A DNA stretch of 40,454 nt from Phycisphaera mikurensis (GCA_022730455.1 DZDI01000010.1:1-40454); one strand, 5' to 3'. Counted from the first letter of the stretch, positions 26,633-34,464 are shown. Translations and numbers: made by a program. The notes: a model not told the origin generated them from the sequence alone.

Positions 26633-27193
26633 TTAAATAATAAATATGGCCGCCGCAATGACGGTTGTCCACAGCCCGTTTTTATCCCCTTCAGCCGTCT
26701 GCACGATGTTGCGTGCACGCACGGTATAACCGCTCATGCGGTAGATTTCTTTGCGCTCGTCGTAATTTTTAGCCGGGTCAAACTCAATGCCCAGATTGGT
26801 CGCCAGCATGGTAACGGCCGCATCATCCACTTCATCTCGCAGGCGTTCTTCGGTCAGGCCGTACCCTTCGTGATGGCTGATGTAACCGTACTGGTCCTTA
26901 ATCGCCTTGGCCACCGCCACCCCAGCCCCGATGAGTCGGTTCGGCTCATTGGATGCAATCTCACTGATAACGCCATAGGCTACCTGGCCGGGACTTAAAT
27001 AACTGATTCCCTCCCGCGCATTGATGAATTTACAGCGGGCCGGCACGATTCCCGATACCTTGACGAGATTGAATTTTTGAATGCCGGCGTTTCGATACGC
27101 CAACTCCAGCGATTGCGCCCGGAACCGATGTCGTCCGGAACCGCGCGTCAAAAAAAGCTTGCTGGGTATTTGAGGTAGATGCTCTGAAGCCAT
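26633..27193 (-). CDS. Pyruvoyl-dependent arginine decarboxylase homologue lacking the canonical pyruvoyl Ser
   Basis: Homologue of PvlArgDC (Methanocaldococcus MJ0316, chlamydial AaxB), which makes agmatine for polyamine synthesis or acid resistance. 186 residues. Conserved features are the N-terminal PSKLFLTRGSG, ELAYRNAGI, LVKVSGIVPARCK, the mid motif GQVAYGVISEIASNEP, the active-site Glu region SHHEGYG and the hydrophobic end WTTVIAAAIFI. In characterised enzymes self-cleavage occurs within Ser-Ser or Thr-Ser, and the second Ser becomes the pyruvoyl group. Here that position is Ser47-Gly48 (TCG GGA). The protein may therefore be non-cleaving, use another site, or have another role. The start is supported by conservation; the Shine-Dalgarno is weak (GGGA). 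It diverges from the HU gene. Confidence 0.85.
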   Translation of the reverse strand: MASEHLPQIPSKLFLTRGSGRHRFRAQSLELAYRNAGIQKFNLVKVSGIVPARCKFINAREGISYLSPGQVAYGVISEIASNEPNRLIGAGVAVAKAIKDQYGYISHHEGYGLTEERLRDEVDDAAVTMLATNLGIEFDPAKNYDERKEIYRMSGYTVRARNIVQTAEGDKNGLWTTVIAAAIFII

Positions 27194-27565
27194 GCTATTT
27201 CCCGATGTCCATCTCGATCTTCCGCGATTTATAACCGCGACTCGGAAAAATTAAAATCGGTTTGGCCACGACGGCACGCCTTTCGCCCTGATGGCGAGCG
27301 CGCCATAGCAAAGCGAGTCTCCCCATATATGCAATCAATAAGGCGCGATCCATGGCTCTGGTCGTAGCCCGCCGATGGGTCAGGGACGTGGTTGTACCAC
27401 AGCGCAAAGGCGAAAATCCGCCTCACTGGCACCCTTTGAGTTGCAGAGATTTGAAAAAGCCTTATTTTATTGGGCTGTTGAATGTCCGAGTTTGGATCCG
27501 TCCCCGGCGGCGGAACGCCGGACGAGCTCGGTCAACTGCGTCCGCCATGTATAAGGAGAAGCTTC
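27194..27565. other. Divergent intergenic region between PvlArgDC homologue and HU gene
   Basis: About 370 bases. Track ORFs 27195..27407, 27229..27432 and the upstream part of 27482..27871 show no family features. The right part holds a GC-rich hairpin in the presumed HU leader. No repeat copy is present. Confidence 0.5.
27486..27531 (+). promoter_or_regulatory. GC-rich hairpin in the presumed HU mRNA leader
   Basis: A 6-bp perfect stem CCGGCG / CGCCGG around a GCGGAA loop, enclosed by CCGAG ... CTCGG arms. It lies about 35 bases before the HU start. It could affect mRNA stability or translation; there is no U-tract, so it is not a terminator. Confidence 0.35.
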
Positions 27566-27871
27566 ATGGCCAAATCTCTCACCAAATCCCAGATCACTGC
27601 TAAACTCGCGGAAGCCGTGGGTAAGCAGCTCGACACGGAAATCAGCAAGAAGCTTGCTGATACCTTTCTCACCTGCCTCGCCGAATTGGCATACAAGGAA
27701 GCCAAAAATAAGTTCACGCTTCCGGGCCTCGGCAAGCTGGTTGTGAGCCATCGCAAGAAACGCATGGGTCGCAATCCGGCAACTGGCGAAACCATGGAAA
27801 TTCCGGCCAAGCGAGTCGTGAAATTCCGGGTTGCCAAAGTCGCCAAGGAAAGCATCCTCGGTACCAAGTAA
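27566..27871 (+). CDS. HU/IHF-family DNA-binding protein
   Basis: Nucleoid-associated protein of 101 residues. It has the HU helical N-terminus (LTKSQITAKLAEAVG) and the signature FTLPGLGKLVVSHRKKRMG followed by RNPATGETMEIPAKRVVKFR, including the DNA-minor-groove arm with RNPATGE. The track frame opens 28 codons earlier. ATG 27566 has AAGGAG seven bases upstream, and the protein then begins MAKSLTKSQI. The short C-terminal tail (VAKESILGTK) is not the long lysine/alanine-rich tail seen in some planctomycete and actinobacterial HU variants. A bidirectional terminator lies about 80 bases downstream. Confidence 0.95.
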   Translation: MAKSLTKSQITAKLAEAVGKQLDTEISKKLADTFLTCLAELAYKEAKNKFTLPGLGKLVVSHRKKRMGRNPATGETMEIPAKRVVKFRVAKVAKESILGTK

Positions 27872-27948
27872 CGATTCAGGACGCGGCTATTGCGCCCTGT
27901 TTCGGGTAACTGGCGGTATATGGCACCGTCAGAGAGGTAACCAGACTA

Positions 27949-27985
27949 AAACGCCCTTTCGCTCCTGCGGGACGAAAGGGCGTTT
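27949..27985. terminator. Bidirectional intrinsic terminator between HU and purN
   Basis: A perfect 13-bp stem AAACGCCCTTTCG / CGAAAGGGCGTTT with an 11-base loop. Its T-rich arm ends on each strand suit the two convergent genes, HU (+) and purN (-). Confidence 0.85.
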
Positions 27986-28016
27986 GGTTTGAATACCTGC
28001 CATATGGTCCTATGCA

Positions 28017-28661
28017 TCACCGCTGGACGGGAGGGCAATGGTTGACCGCCTTTTGGGGCGCATCGGGATGATTCATGTCAAGCCACACTTTTTTAATAGC
28101 CTCGGGGTAGGCGAGAATCTCCTCAGCGAAAACCCTCGCGGCCAGGGTCTCCGGCGTGTCATCCGGATACACTGGACAGGCACGCTGCAGGATAATCGGG
28201 CCGTGATCGTATTGATTGTCGGCGAAATGCACCGTGCATCCACTGCGCGTCGCACCGGCTTTGATCACCGCCTGATGGACATGGAGTCCATGCATGCCGG
28301 GCCCGCCAAAATTGGGCAGCAGTGAGGGGTGGATGTTAAGGCTGCGGCCCATCCATTGTGGTGGAATCTGCCAGAAGCACAGGAACCCCGCCATGCAAAC
28401 CAGGTCCACGCCGACCTCATTAATGCACACTCTCAGTGCCTCGGAATACGCCTCCACGCCTGAAAATGTCTTTCGAGGCAGTACCTCGCATCTCAGACCT
28501 GCAGCTCGGGCCCGCGCTATTCCGGGGGCGTCGGAACGGCTTGCAATGACCAGTTCAATGCGCGCCGGCAAATCACCGTGCTCAATCGCCTTGACGAGGT
28601 TCTGCATAGTTGATCCAGTGCCCGATATCAGCACCGCGAGTTTGGCTTTCGGACATGTCAT
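28017..28661 (-). CDS. purN: Phosphoribosylglycinamide formyltransferase
   Basis: Transfers a formyl group from 10-formyltetrahydrofolate to GAR in purine synthesis. 214 residues. The N-terminal loop LISGTGSTMQNLV is followed by SRSDAPGIARA. The catalytic Asn-His motif is LNIHPSLLPNFGGPGMHG, and GCTVHFADNQYDHGPII contains the catalytic Asp. The GxGMHG insertion after the HPSLLP motif is typical of a bacterial subgroup. The ATG overlaps the MFS stop codon (ATGA), indicating translational coupling. It is the last gene of a minus-strand run starting at mnmA and ends at the bidirectional terminator. Confidence 0.93.
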   Translation of the reverse strand: MTCPKAKLAVLISGTGSTMQNLVKAIEHGDLPARIELVIASRSDAPGIARARAAGLRCEVLPRKTFSGVEAYSEALRVCINEVGVDLVCMAGFLCFWQIPPQWMGRSLNIHPSLLPNFGGPGMHGLHVHQAVIKAGATRSGCTVHFADNQYDHGPIILQRACPVYPDDTPETLAARVFAEEILAYPEAIKKVWLDMNHPDAPQKAVNHCPPVQR

Positions 28662-29899
28662 AGCGATTGTGCTTCCTTTCGGTTGAGACGCCGTTTTAAG
28701 CGGAATGAAAGGCCCAGAAGAATGCTCAATCCCGCCACCTGCACCAGCAAGATCGTCAAGGCCTTGGGCCCCAACGCACCGGCTTCGCCGGCCATGGCCG
28801 CCAGCGCCGGGCCTATCACCGTTCCGACACCAATCACCGCCTCATGGATACCCGCATTATGGCCGGATCCGCGACTCAGGTGCATGGCGTAGTAAAGCGA
28901 TCCGGAGTAGATCATCGCCAGTGCCAAGCCGAGGACGATCTGCAACAGAATCAATTCTGTCACGCCTTGTGCTACGATGATAAAGTAAGTGCTGATCATC
29001 AGGATGCTGAAAAAAGTCAATTTCCAGCGTATCCGGTATCGCCAGCCAACCCACAACCACGCCAGCACAAAACCGATGACACGCGCCAGCATGTAGATTG
29101 ATCCGACCGCCGTGGCCACACCCGTATTAATAATTCCCAAATCCTTGGTCACCGCGGGCATCAGCGGGATCATCGCGTTGGCGCTCACGAATGCAAAGAG
29201 ATTGGCCACCCACGCCATGACCAGCAGGGTGTTCGCTTTTAATGGTTCCAGCGGTATCGCTGCATCCTCTGCATGGTCCGCCGTGTGCTCTTTGTGAAGC
29301 ATGGCCTGAGGTATGGTCCATAGTGCCGTGACTGCCAGAATGACAATCAAACAGCCACCGAGGGCGATGCACAAATTTATCCATCCCAGCAGCGCGCCGC
29401 ACATGCCCGTCAGAAAAAAAGCAATAAATGAACTGCTGGACCAGGAGAGGTTGTACAGCATCATCCGCGTACCAAGGCGCAGCGTGCCGGGTGTCCGGCA
29501 GATCGCCGATTCAATGGCTGGCCATGCCGGTGTGGCCAGTAAATTCAAGAGTAATATGGCGGCCGCCATCAGATAAAAATTTTCGTACGCGACTGCGAAT
29601 GCAGCGGTGATAAATACCAGCAGACATAACGCTGTAGATGCCAGCACCACGCGCTTGGCGCCCCAGCGATCCACCAATCGCCCTGAGAAATAGGCGGCTG
29701 CGGTGTAGACCAGTCCGCCACCGGCCGCCACCCATAACGTCCTTGACACCGGCACTTTCAATTGGTAAATGCACAGAAAGTAAATGGCATTGGATACCAT
29801 TGAATAGCAAAACACGGCGGCAAAGTGGCATGCATACCATGGCAGCAGTGTGCGGGAATCATTAATATCTCTGCGACCGGATGACGGATCGTTTGACAT
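28658..29899 (-). CDS. Major facilitator superfamily transporter
   Basis: About 12 TM segments over 413 residues. The TM2-TM3 loop SGRLVDRWGAKRVVL fits the MFS A-motif. A long cytoplasmic loop (LHKEHTADHAEDAA) lies between the two six-helix halves, and the tail is basic (RLKRRLNRKEA). Substrate unknown. The track begins at a TTG (29902). ATG 29899 follows the gdh stop with a TGATG overlap, and GAGGGA lies about ten bases upstream. The gene also overlaps purN by four bases, so gdh, this transporter and purN are probably translated in a coupled way. An amino-acid or nitrogen-related substrate is plausible from context only. Confidence 0.88.
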   Translation of the reverse strand: MSNDPSSGRRDINDSRTLLPWYACHFAAVFCYSMVSNAIYFLCIYQLKVPVSRTLWVAAGGGLVYTAAAYFSGRLVDRWGAKRVVLASTALCLLVFITAAFAVAYENFYLMAAAILLLNLLATPAWPAIESAICRTPGTLRLGTRMMLYNLSWSSSSFIAFFLTGMCGALLGWINLCIALGGCLIVILAVTALWTIPQAMLHKEHTADHAEDAAIPLEPLKANTLLVMAWVANLFAFVSANAMIPLMPAVTKDLGIINTGVATAVGSIYMLARVIGFVLAWLWVGWRYRIRWKLTFFSILMISTYFIIVAQGVTELILLQIVLGLALAMIYSGSLYYAMHLSRGSGHNAGIHEAVIGVGTVIGPALAAMAGEAGALGPKALTILLVQVAGLSILLGLSFRLKRRLNRKEAQSL

Positions 29900-31221
29900 C
29901 AAGGAAATATCCCTCGGCGCAGATAGCTATCCGCTATGTGGTCAAGCGCTGCACCAAAGGCGGCGGTGCTTAAATCGGTATCGTGCTGATGAGCTGCCAA
30001 TCGCACCCGCCGCGCCGTCAGTACGATCGTGCGTTGCAATTCACTATCCACACGCTGCAGATCCCAGTGTACGCCCGTCTTATTTTGCACCCACTCCAGA
30101 TAACTCACCGTGACTCCTCCCGCGTTGCACAAGATAGCGGGCAAAACGGCAATACCACGCTGCCGCAATATCTCCGCACCCGCCGGTGTGGTGGGACCAT
30201 TTCCACCCTCCGCCAGCACCTTACAGTCCAACCACGACGCCTTCTGCTGGTCGATCATGCGTTCCAATGCCGCGGGTATAAATACATCGGTGGGTGTGCG
30301 ATAGAATTCCTCGGGAGAAACAGCCCGCGTTCCTGCACTTTTAAACCCGGCGATCGAACCGATCTTAACGACATGCTGGTACAAGTCGGCCGTTGGCAAT
30401 CCGTCCGGATTTCTCAATGCGGCCACATGGTCCATCACGGCGACCATCTTCCCGCCGGCAGCATTCAGAGCTTGTGCCGCAAACGCGCCAACATTGCCAA
30501 ATCCCAAAAGGCTGAACCGGAGCTTCTCCATGCGCAAATTCAGCTCGGGCAGCAACTCGGAAAGGACATAGCATATACCTTGTCCGGTGGCCTTTTCGCG
30601 TCCTTCACTGCCGCCACAACCCACTGATTTACCCGTCACCACATGTACCATACCCTGATGAGCTCCATCGGTATGGGTGTTGATGTAGGTGTCCATCATC
30701 CAATCCATAATTTGAGCATTGGTACCGACATCCGGTGCGGGAATATCATGATCGGGACCGATATGGTTACCCAGTGCCGATGTGAATCGGCGGGTCAACC
30801 GCATCAATTCATTCGACGAAAGGTCGCGAGGATTAACTTTTACGCCACCCTTGGCACCGCCGAACGGGAGCCGCATTAACGCACACTTCATGGTCATCCA
30901 TAACGCCAGGGCTTTTACATCATCCAGGCTTACTTCCGGGTGATAACGTATGCCGCCCTTGTAAGGACCAAGCGCATTATTGTGCTGTATGCGATATCCT
31001 TTGAATATCTCATAACTGCCATCATCCCGGCGCACCGGAAAGTGAACGATAAGTTCATTTTTTGGTTGGCTGAGGATCGCCCTTACATACTCGGGTGCCC
31101 CGACCACCTCGCATGCACGACTAACCGATCCCGCCGCCATGGCAAAAAGCGAATCAGGATCCGCCGCTGACAGCGGCTTGGCATTGGGCAATTCAATCGG
31201 AACCCGCTGAGTCGGAGTCAC
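29899..31221 (-). CDS. gdhA: Glu/Leu/Phe/Val dehydrogenase family protein (glutamate dehydrogenase)
   Basis: Oxidative deamination of glutamate, or amination of 2-oxoglutarate, with NAD(P). 440 residues. The N-terminal ELFV domain has YRIQHNNALGPYKGGIRYHP, MTMKCALMRLPFGGAKGGV (the lysine-containing catalytic motif) and IPAPDVGTN. The Rossmann domain has the dinucleotide loop LLGFGNVGAFAAQAL, then AEGGNGPTTPAGAEILRQRG and the C-terminal ILCNAGGVTVSYLEWVQN. GTG 31221 is the start, with GGAGG six bases upstream. It lies 57 bases after the GT9 gene and overlaps the next MFS gene by one base. Glutamate is the most likely substrate; leucine or phenylalanine cannot be excluded by eye. Confidence 0.93.
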   Translation of the reverse strand: MTPTQRVPIELPNAKPLSAADPDSLFAMAAGSVSRACEVVGAPEYVRAILSQPKNELIVHFPVRRDDGSYEIFKGYRIQHNNALGPYKGGIRYHPEVSLDDVKALALWMTMKCALMRLPFGGAKGGVKVNPRDLSSNELMRLTRRFTSALGNHIGPDHDIPAPDVGTNAQIMDWMMDTYINTHTDGAHQGMVHVVTGKSVGCGGSEGREKATGQGICYVLSELLPELNLRMEKLRFSLLGFGNVGAFAAQALNAAGGKMVAVMDHVAALRNPDGLPTADLYQHVVKIGSIAGFKSAGTRAVSPEEFYRTPTDVFIPAALERMIDQQKASWLDCKVLAEGGNGPTTPAGAEILRQRGIAVLPAILCNAGGVTVSYLEWVQNKTGVHWDLQRVDSELQRTIVLTARRVRLAAHQHDTDLSTAAFGAALDHIADSYLRRGIFP

Positions 31222-31278
31222 TCATTTCCTCCATCGCACAAAGCTCATCACTGTTAGTAACATCATAACCGCTGTCGT

Positions 31279-32202
31279 TCACGTCAACACCTCGGGTGCC
31301 GCCAGCATCCGGACTTCCGGTCCGATAGGGCTCCACCAGCGCAGGTTGCTGCGAATAAATATTGCCAATGTCGGTACGCCCATCGCTGCCGCAAGATGGG
31401 TTACGCCGCTGTCATTGCCGCAAAAAGCGATGGCCGACGCCAGACGTGCGGCCAGTTCAAACAGGTCGTGCGTAATGAGCACATCAAATTCTCCTTGCAA
31501 TTCTAATAGCTCTTTTGCCGCCATGCGTTCGCTTTCCACCGGTCCTAAAATAAACTGTGGGTGAAAGCCCCTGCTTCGCAGCCGTCGTGCGACCGCCTTG
31601 AAATGGGTTAGCGGCCAGCATTTCTCCCGGCCACCGCTGCCCGGCTGAATCACCACCGTGCAGCCCGCGGGCTTCCAATTCGACCGCAGCCGACCCAACG
31701 CGGCCGGGGAATTCCATCCGTTGGAGATGCCCAGTTGTCGACACCATTGCATGACGACATGGTCTGGACTTTCATCCTGTGGCCGTGGGTCAAAATAGGA
31801 AATTCGTCCGGCGGTTGAATGGCATTGGGCAGCCGCAGCCCAGGAATCATTGCCACTGCTCACACCGCTGATAAGCCAGTCGCAAGCGGCCCATGGTGGC
31901 GATACGCCGGAATGATCGGTACCGAACCAACAATGATGATCATAGCGATTGATATCGATAGCCGTGTCTGCCCAACCCAGGGATGCAAATAATTTCCCAA
32001 TTGCGTCTGTGGCAACCAGCGTAATGCTGCACCCCAAAGAGTACGTGCGCAATTGTTCCAGCACAGGGCGAAGCAGCAATGTATCCCCCAGTGCTCCTGC
32101 AAAAACTACGGTGATACGCGGTGCATGCTGACTGGTCGGTCCCGGGGGGCCTGAGCAGACGTCTTCTACGGGATAGGGATGCGACTGATTTTTTGAATCC
32201 AT
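31279..32202 (-). CDS. Glycosyltransferase family 9 (ADP-heptose:LPS heptosyltransferase-like)
   Basis: 307 residues. The N-terminal Rossmann start ITVVFAGALGDTLLLRPVLEQL and the C-terminal donor-binding motifs VVIQPGSGGREKCWPLTHF, FCGNDSGVTHLAAAMGVPT and LAIF are typical of GT9. It probably adds a heptose or related sugar to LPS core, but GT9 members in planctomycetes are diverse and the acceptor is unknown. The first 30 residues (SHPYPVEDVCSGPPGP) are not conserved, so the true start could be downstream. ATG 32202 overlaps mnmA by 37 bases, and its GGTGGAGG is directly adjacent, too close for a normal Shine-Dalgarno. Confidence 0.85.
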   Translation of the reverse strand: MDSKNQSHPYPVEDVCSGPPGPTSQHAPRITVVFAGALGDTLLLRPVLEQLRTYSLGCSITLVATDAIGKLFASLGWADTAIDINRYDHHCWFGTDHSGVSPPWAACDWLISGVSSGNDSWAAAAQCHSTAGRISYFDPRPQDESPDHVVMQWCRQLGISNGWNSPAALGRLRSNWKPAGCTVVIQPGSGGREKCWPLTHFKAVARRLRSRGFHPQFILGPVESERMAAKELLELQGEFDVLITHDLFELAARLASAIAFCGNDSGVTHLAAAMGVPTLAIFIRSNLRWWSPIGPEVRMLAAPEVLT

Positions 32203-33302
32203 CCTCCACCCAATACCCGGTCCCCTTCATAGCATACAACCGCCTGGCCGGGTGTGATGGCCGCCGTTGGCTGGTCAAAACAGACAGATAAATGGCCATC
32301 GGCAGTCAGGTTTGAAACGGCCGGTGCGGGTTGCGAATTGTAACGTACTTTAGCCAAACATCGCCGTTGTTGCGGCACATCATCATCCAGCCAATTGACT
32401 TCGTTGGCTTGCAGATGTTGCGATAAAAGTTCTTCCGCCGGGCCTAAATGAACGCGATTGTTTTGGCTGTCGATGGCTGTGACGTAGATCGGATATCCAA
32501 ACGCCACACCCACCCCCTTGCGCTGGCCCACTGTGAAACGCTGATGACCGGGATGTTCACCTACCACACTTCCATCTGGACCGACGAATTCACCCGGTTT
32601 GATGCTGCTGGGGCTCTTTTTTGTCAGAAGATCAAAGTAATTATTGTTCGGCACAAAACATATTTCCTGTGAATCTGGCTTGGCATGTACGGGCAAGCCT
32701 AATTCCTGTGCCATCTCGCGAACCCGGCTTTTTGGATAATCACCGATAGGCAAAAGCATACGGGCCAATTCCTCTGGCGGCACACCAAAGAGCACGTAGC
32801 TTTGATCTTTCGACAGATCGATCCCGCGCCGAATGGCCGGCTTGCCTGCAGGTGTCCGGCCCAGGCGGGCATAATGACCGGTCGCCACAAAGTCCGCTCC
32901 AATCGCCCGGGCATAGCGCGCCAACTTTCCAAATTTTAAATATTCATTGCAGCGTACGCACGGATTGGGCGTCCGGCCAGCATTGTATTCTTCTACAAAA
33001 TAATCAATGACCCGCCCGAAATCTGAGCGGAAATTTAGCGCGTAAAAATCGATTCCCAGTAACCCCGCCACATAGCGAGCATCAGCCGCATCACCCGTGG
33101 AGCAGCACCCCTTGCGATGGCCCTTCGGCGTACTGGCGTCGCATGCAGAATCGTCGTCGTCCGCCTCTCCACCTAACCGCATAAACACGCCAATACACTC
33201 ATACCCCTGCTGCTGCAAAAGAGCGGCGGCCACAGAACTGTCCACGCCCCCTGACATGGCGACAACCACTTTTTTACCATTACCGTTCGGTTCGCTGAAC
33301 AT
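32166..33302 (-). CDS. mnmA: tRNA-specific 2-thiouridylase MnmA
   Basis: Thiolates U34 of tRNA-Lys/Glu/Gln. 378 residues. The PP-loop is KKVVVAMSGGVDSSVAAALL. The catalytic cysteines are in RTPNPCVRCNEYLKFG and DSQEICFV, with ATGHYARLGRTPAGK and KDQSYVLFGV between them. The C-terminal part has GQRKGVGVAFGYPIYV and the beta-barrel end. The track adds 176 codons upstream with no family features and crossing repeat R6. I start at ATG 33302 (MFSEPNGNGKK), the normal position for this family. A consensus TATAAT lies six bases before this ATG, which suggests a leaderless transcript; there is no good Shine-Dalgarno. Between the first PP-loop and cysteine motif lies an Asp/Cys-rich insert (EADDDDSACDAS). 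Confidence 0.95.
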   Translation of the reverse strand: MFSEPNGNGKKVVVAMSGGVDSSVAAALLQQQGYECIGVFMRLGGEADDDDSACDASTPKGHRKGCCSTGDAADARYVAGLLGIDFYALNFRSDFGRVIDYFVEEYNAGRTPNPCVRCNEYLKFGKLARYARAIGADFVATGHYARLGRTPAGKPAIRRGIDLSKDQSYVLFGVPPEELARMLLPIGDYPKSRVREMAQELGLPVHAKPDSQEICFVPNNNYFDLLTKKSPSSIKPGEFVGPDGSVVGEHPGHQRFTVGQRKGVGVAFGYPIYVTAIDSQNNRVHLGPAEELLSQHLQANEVNWLDDDVPQQRRCLAKVRYNSQPAPAVSNLTADGHLSVCFDQPTAAITPGQAVVCYEGDRVLGGGWIQKISRIPIP

Positions 33303-33308
33303 GGAGTC

Positions 33309-33314
33309 ATTATA
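33309..33314 (-). promoter_or_regulatory. Consensus -10 element directly before mnmA
   Basis: TATAAT on the minus strand, six bases before the mnmA ATG (TATAAT-GACTCC-ATG). With usual spacing the transcription start would fall on or next to the A of ATG, giving a leaderless mRNA. No good -35 is visible at 16-18 bases (region reads GGCAAA). Confidence 0.45.
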
Positions 33315-33731
33315 CCTCTGTTGGCCGTCATTTTGCCACTTAACCTGAAAGTGAATCCGGGATAGGAAACCATGATTTTTGGCTACTTCCTGCCATCTAT
33401 TGGATGAAACACCGAAAAAACCGCTGGATTTTTGGGACAGGTTTCCAGTGCGTTCCGTTGTCCTCCGTCGAATACGACGACGGCATTCAAAACCGCAACT
33501 TATGGAAGTGGCGCGGTTAAGGAAGTCGATTCTCAGTCGCCGGTGAAACCGCGCTTGGTCATAGGCGTCGTCGGAAAGTTCGAAGAACTCAATTAGAAAT
33601 CCGGTTTCTGCGTGGGTTAAAACCCGGCGGGATGGAAGCGTAATAGATTCAAACGACGTTTGTGGATCAAGCCAGTACGTGGGTCCCAGATGAGAGGCGT
33701 TGGCCGTCGCATCAGCGATTTGGGGCCAAGA

Positions 33732-33777
33732 GCATTTCCGGCACATCGCAGCTCTGCTATTACTTGGACAGGCTCCT
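33732..33777 (+). repeat. Terminal fragment of dispersed repeat, R6
   Basis: TTTCCGGCACATCGCAGCTC followed by TGCTATTACTTGGACAGGCT and CCT matches the end of R5 (reverse complement) almost perfectly and is in the same orientation as R1. The inner half of the element is absent. It lies in the gene-free region upstream of mnmA and of the AhpD-like gene. Confidence 0.75.
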
Positions 33778-34016
33778 GGGCGCCACGGGCTGGCCCGCCC
33801 GAACTCCAAAGCAAACTTCAAGCGAGGCAAGCATAACCACAGAGCAGATATCCGTCATAGATGCAGTGGCGGGATGGTGCCGCGGAAGCGTTCCATATGC
33901 CGGCCAAGTTAGAAGTGCGAATGGAAATTGCATATCAGTTCTCGGAGGTAAGACCGGGGAATAATAGGAATTGCAACCAAGCCCGTCGTGCTGCCTTTTT
34001 GGCCCAACGGGTTTCC

Positions 34017-34045
34017 TTGACTTGCGCCAGAATCAACACTAGAGT
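34017..34045 (+). promoter_or_regulatory. Candidate sigma70 promoter for AhpD-like/rhodanese genes
   Basis: -35 TTGACT at 34017-34022, a 17-base spacer, then -10 TAGAGT at 34040-34045 (four of six consensus bases). It lies 60 bases before the AhpD-like start codon, with no gene between. Confidence 0.5.
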
Positions 34046-34104
34046 TACCCAAGGGCAGGGTATGACACACGGTGATGATTCAGGCTGCGAAAAGGAGTTC
34101 TACG

Positions 34105-34464
34105 ATGCCAACCCATGCGGAAAACTATTATCAGCATAATGCCGAGGCCAGCCGTTCAGTAAAAGCCGAAATGGCCGATGCTGTCAAAGGGTTTGGGGCC
34201 CTGCATCAGGCCACGATGAAGGCCGGTACGCTGACCGAATTAGAGAAGGAATTAATCGCACTGGGCATTGGTCTGGCCATACGATGTGAAAATTGCATCA
34301 ACGCCCACGTGCAAGCTTCCGTGGCCGCGGGTGCTACCCGCGAGCAGATACTTGAAGCCGCCGCCGTGGCACTCATGATGCAGGGCGGCCCAACCTACAC
34401 TTATCTGCCGCGCGTAACCGAGGCGCTTGATGCCTTGAAAATTCCTGTGGCCCCATCAGCGTAG
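34105..34464 (+). CDS. Carboxymuconolactone decarboxylase / AhpD-like protein
   Basis: 119 residues, all-helical AhpD-like fold expected. The redox motif is CENCINAH: Cys61-x2-Cys64 with His68, within GIGLAIRCENCINAHVQAS. An upstream Glu in LTELEKELIAL fits the proton-relay Glu of AhpD-type disulfide reductases. The helix after the motif (GATREQILEAAAVALMMQGG) is characteristic of the family. It is likely a thiol-dependent peroxidase or alkylhydroperoxide-reductase helper rather than a true decarboxylase. ATG 34105 has AAAGGAG seven bases upstream; the earlier track start lacks support. It precedes a rhodanese gene by 59 bases, forming a small sulfur/redox pair under one candidate promoter. 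Confidence 0.9.
   Translation: MPTHAENYYQHNAEASRSVKAEMADAVKGFGALHQATMKAGTLTELEKELIALGIGLAIRCENCINAHVQASVAAGATREQILEAAAVALMMQGGPTYTYLPRVTEALDALKIPVAPSA

Larger units (their letters stand above)
33303..34104. other. 800-bp region without a clear gene
   Basis: Holds repeat fragment R6 (33732-33777), the mnmA -10 element and the promoter of the AhpD-like gene. The stretch 33310-33700, read in the mnmA frame on the minus strand, has a protein-like composition (SHLGPTYWLDPQTSF, then FELSDDAYDQARFHRRLRI) and might be a gene remnant. I recognise no family. Nothing else is seen between 33780 and 34000. Confidence 0.45.

Noticed and set aside
27195-27407. 70-aa ORF just upstream of the PvlArgDC homologue
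   Set aside because: Basic low-information sequence with no Shine-Dalgarno or family. Adjacency to the next ATG alone is not enough.
33303-33830. 176-residue N-terminal extension of MnmA in the ORF track
   Set aside because: MnmA proteins start close to the PP-loop. The extension crosses repeat R6 and has no recognised domain.
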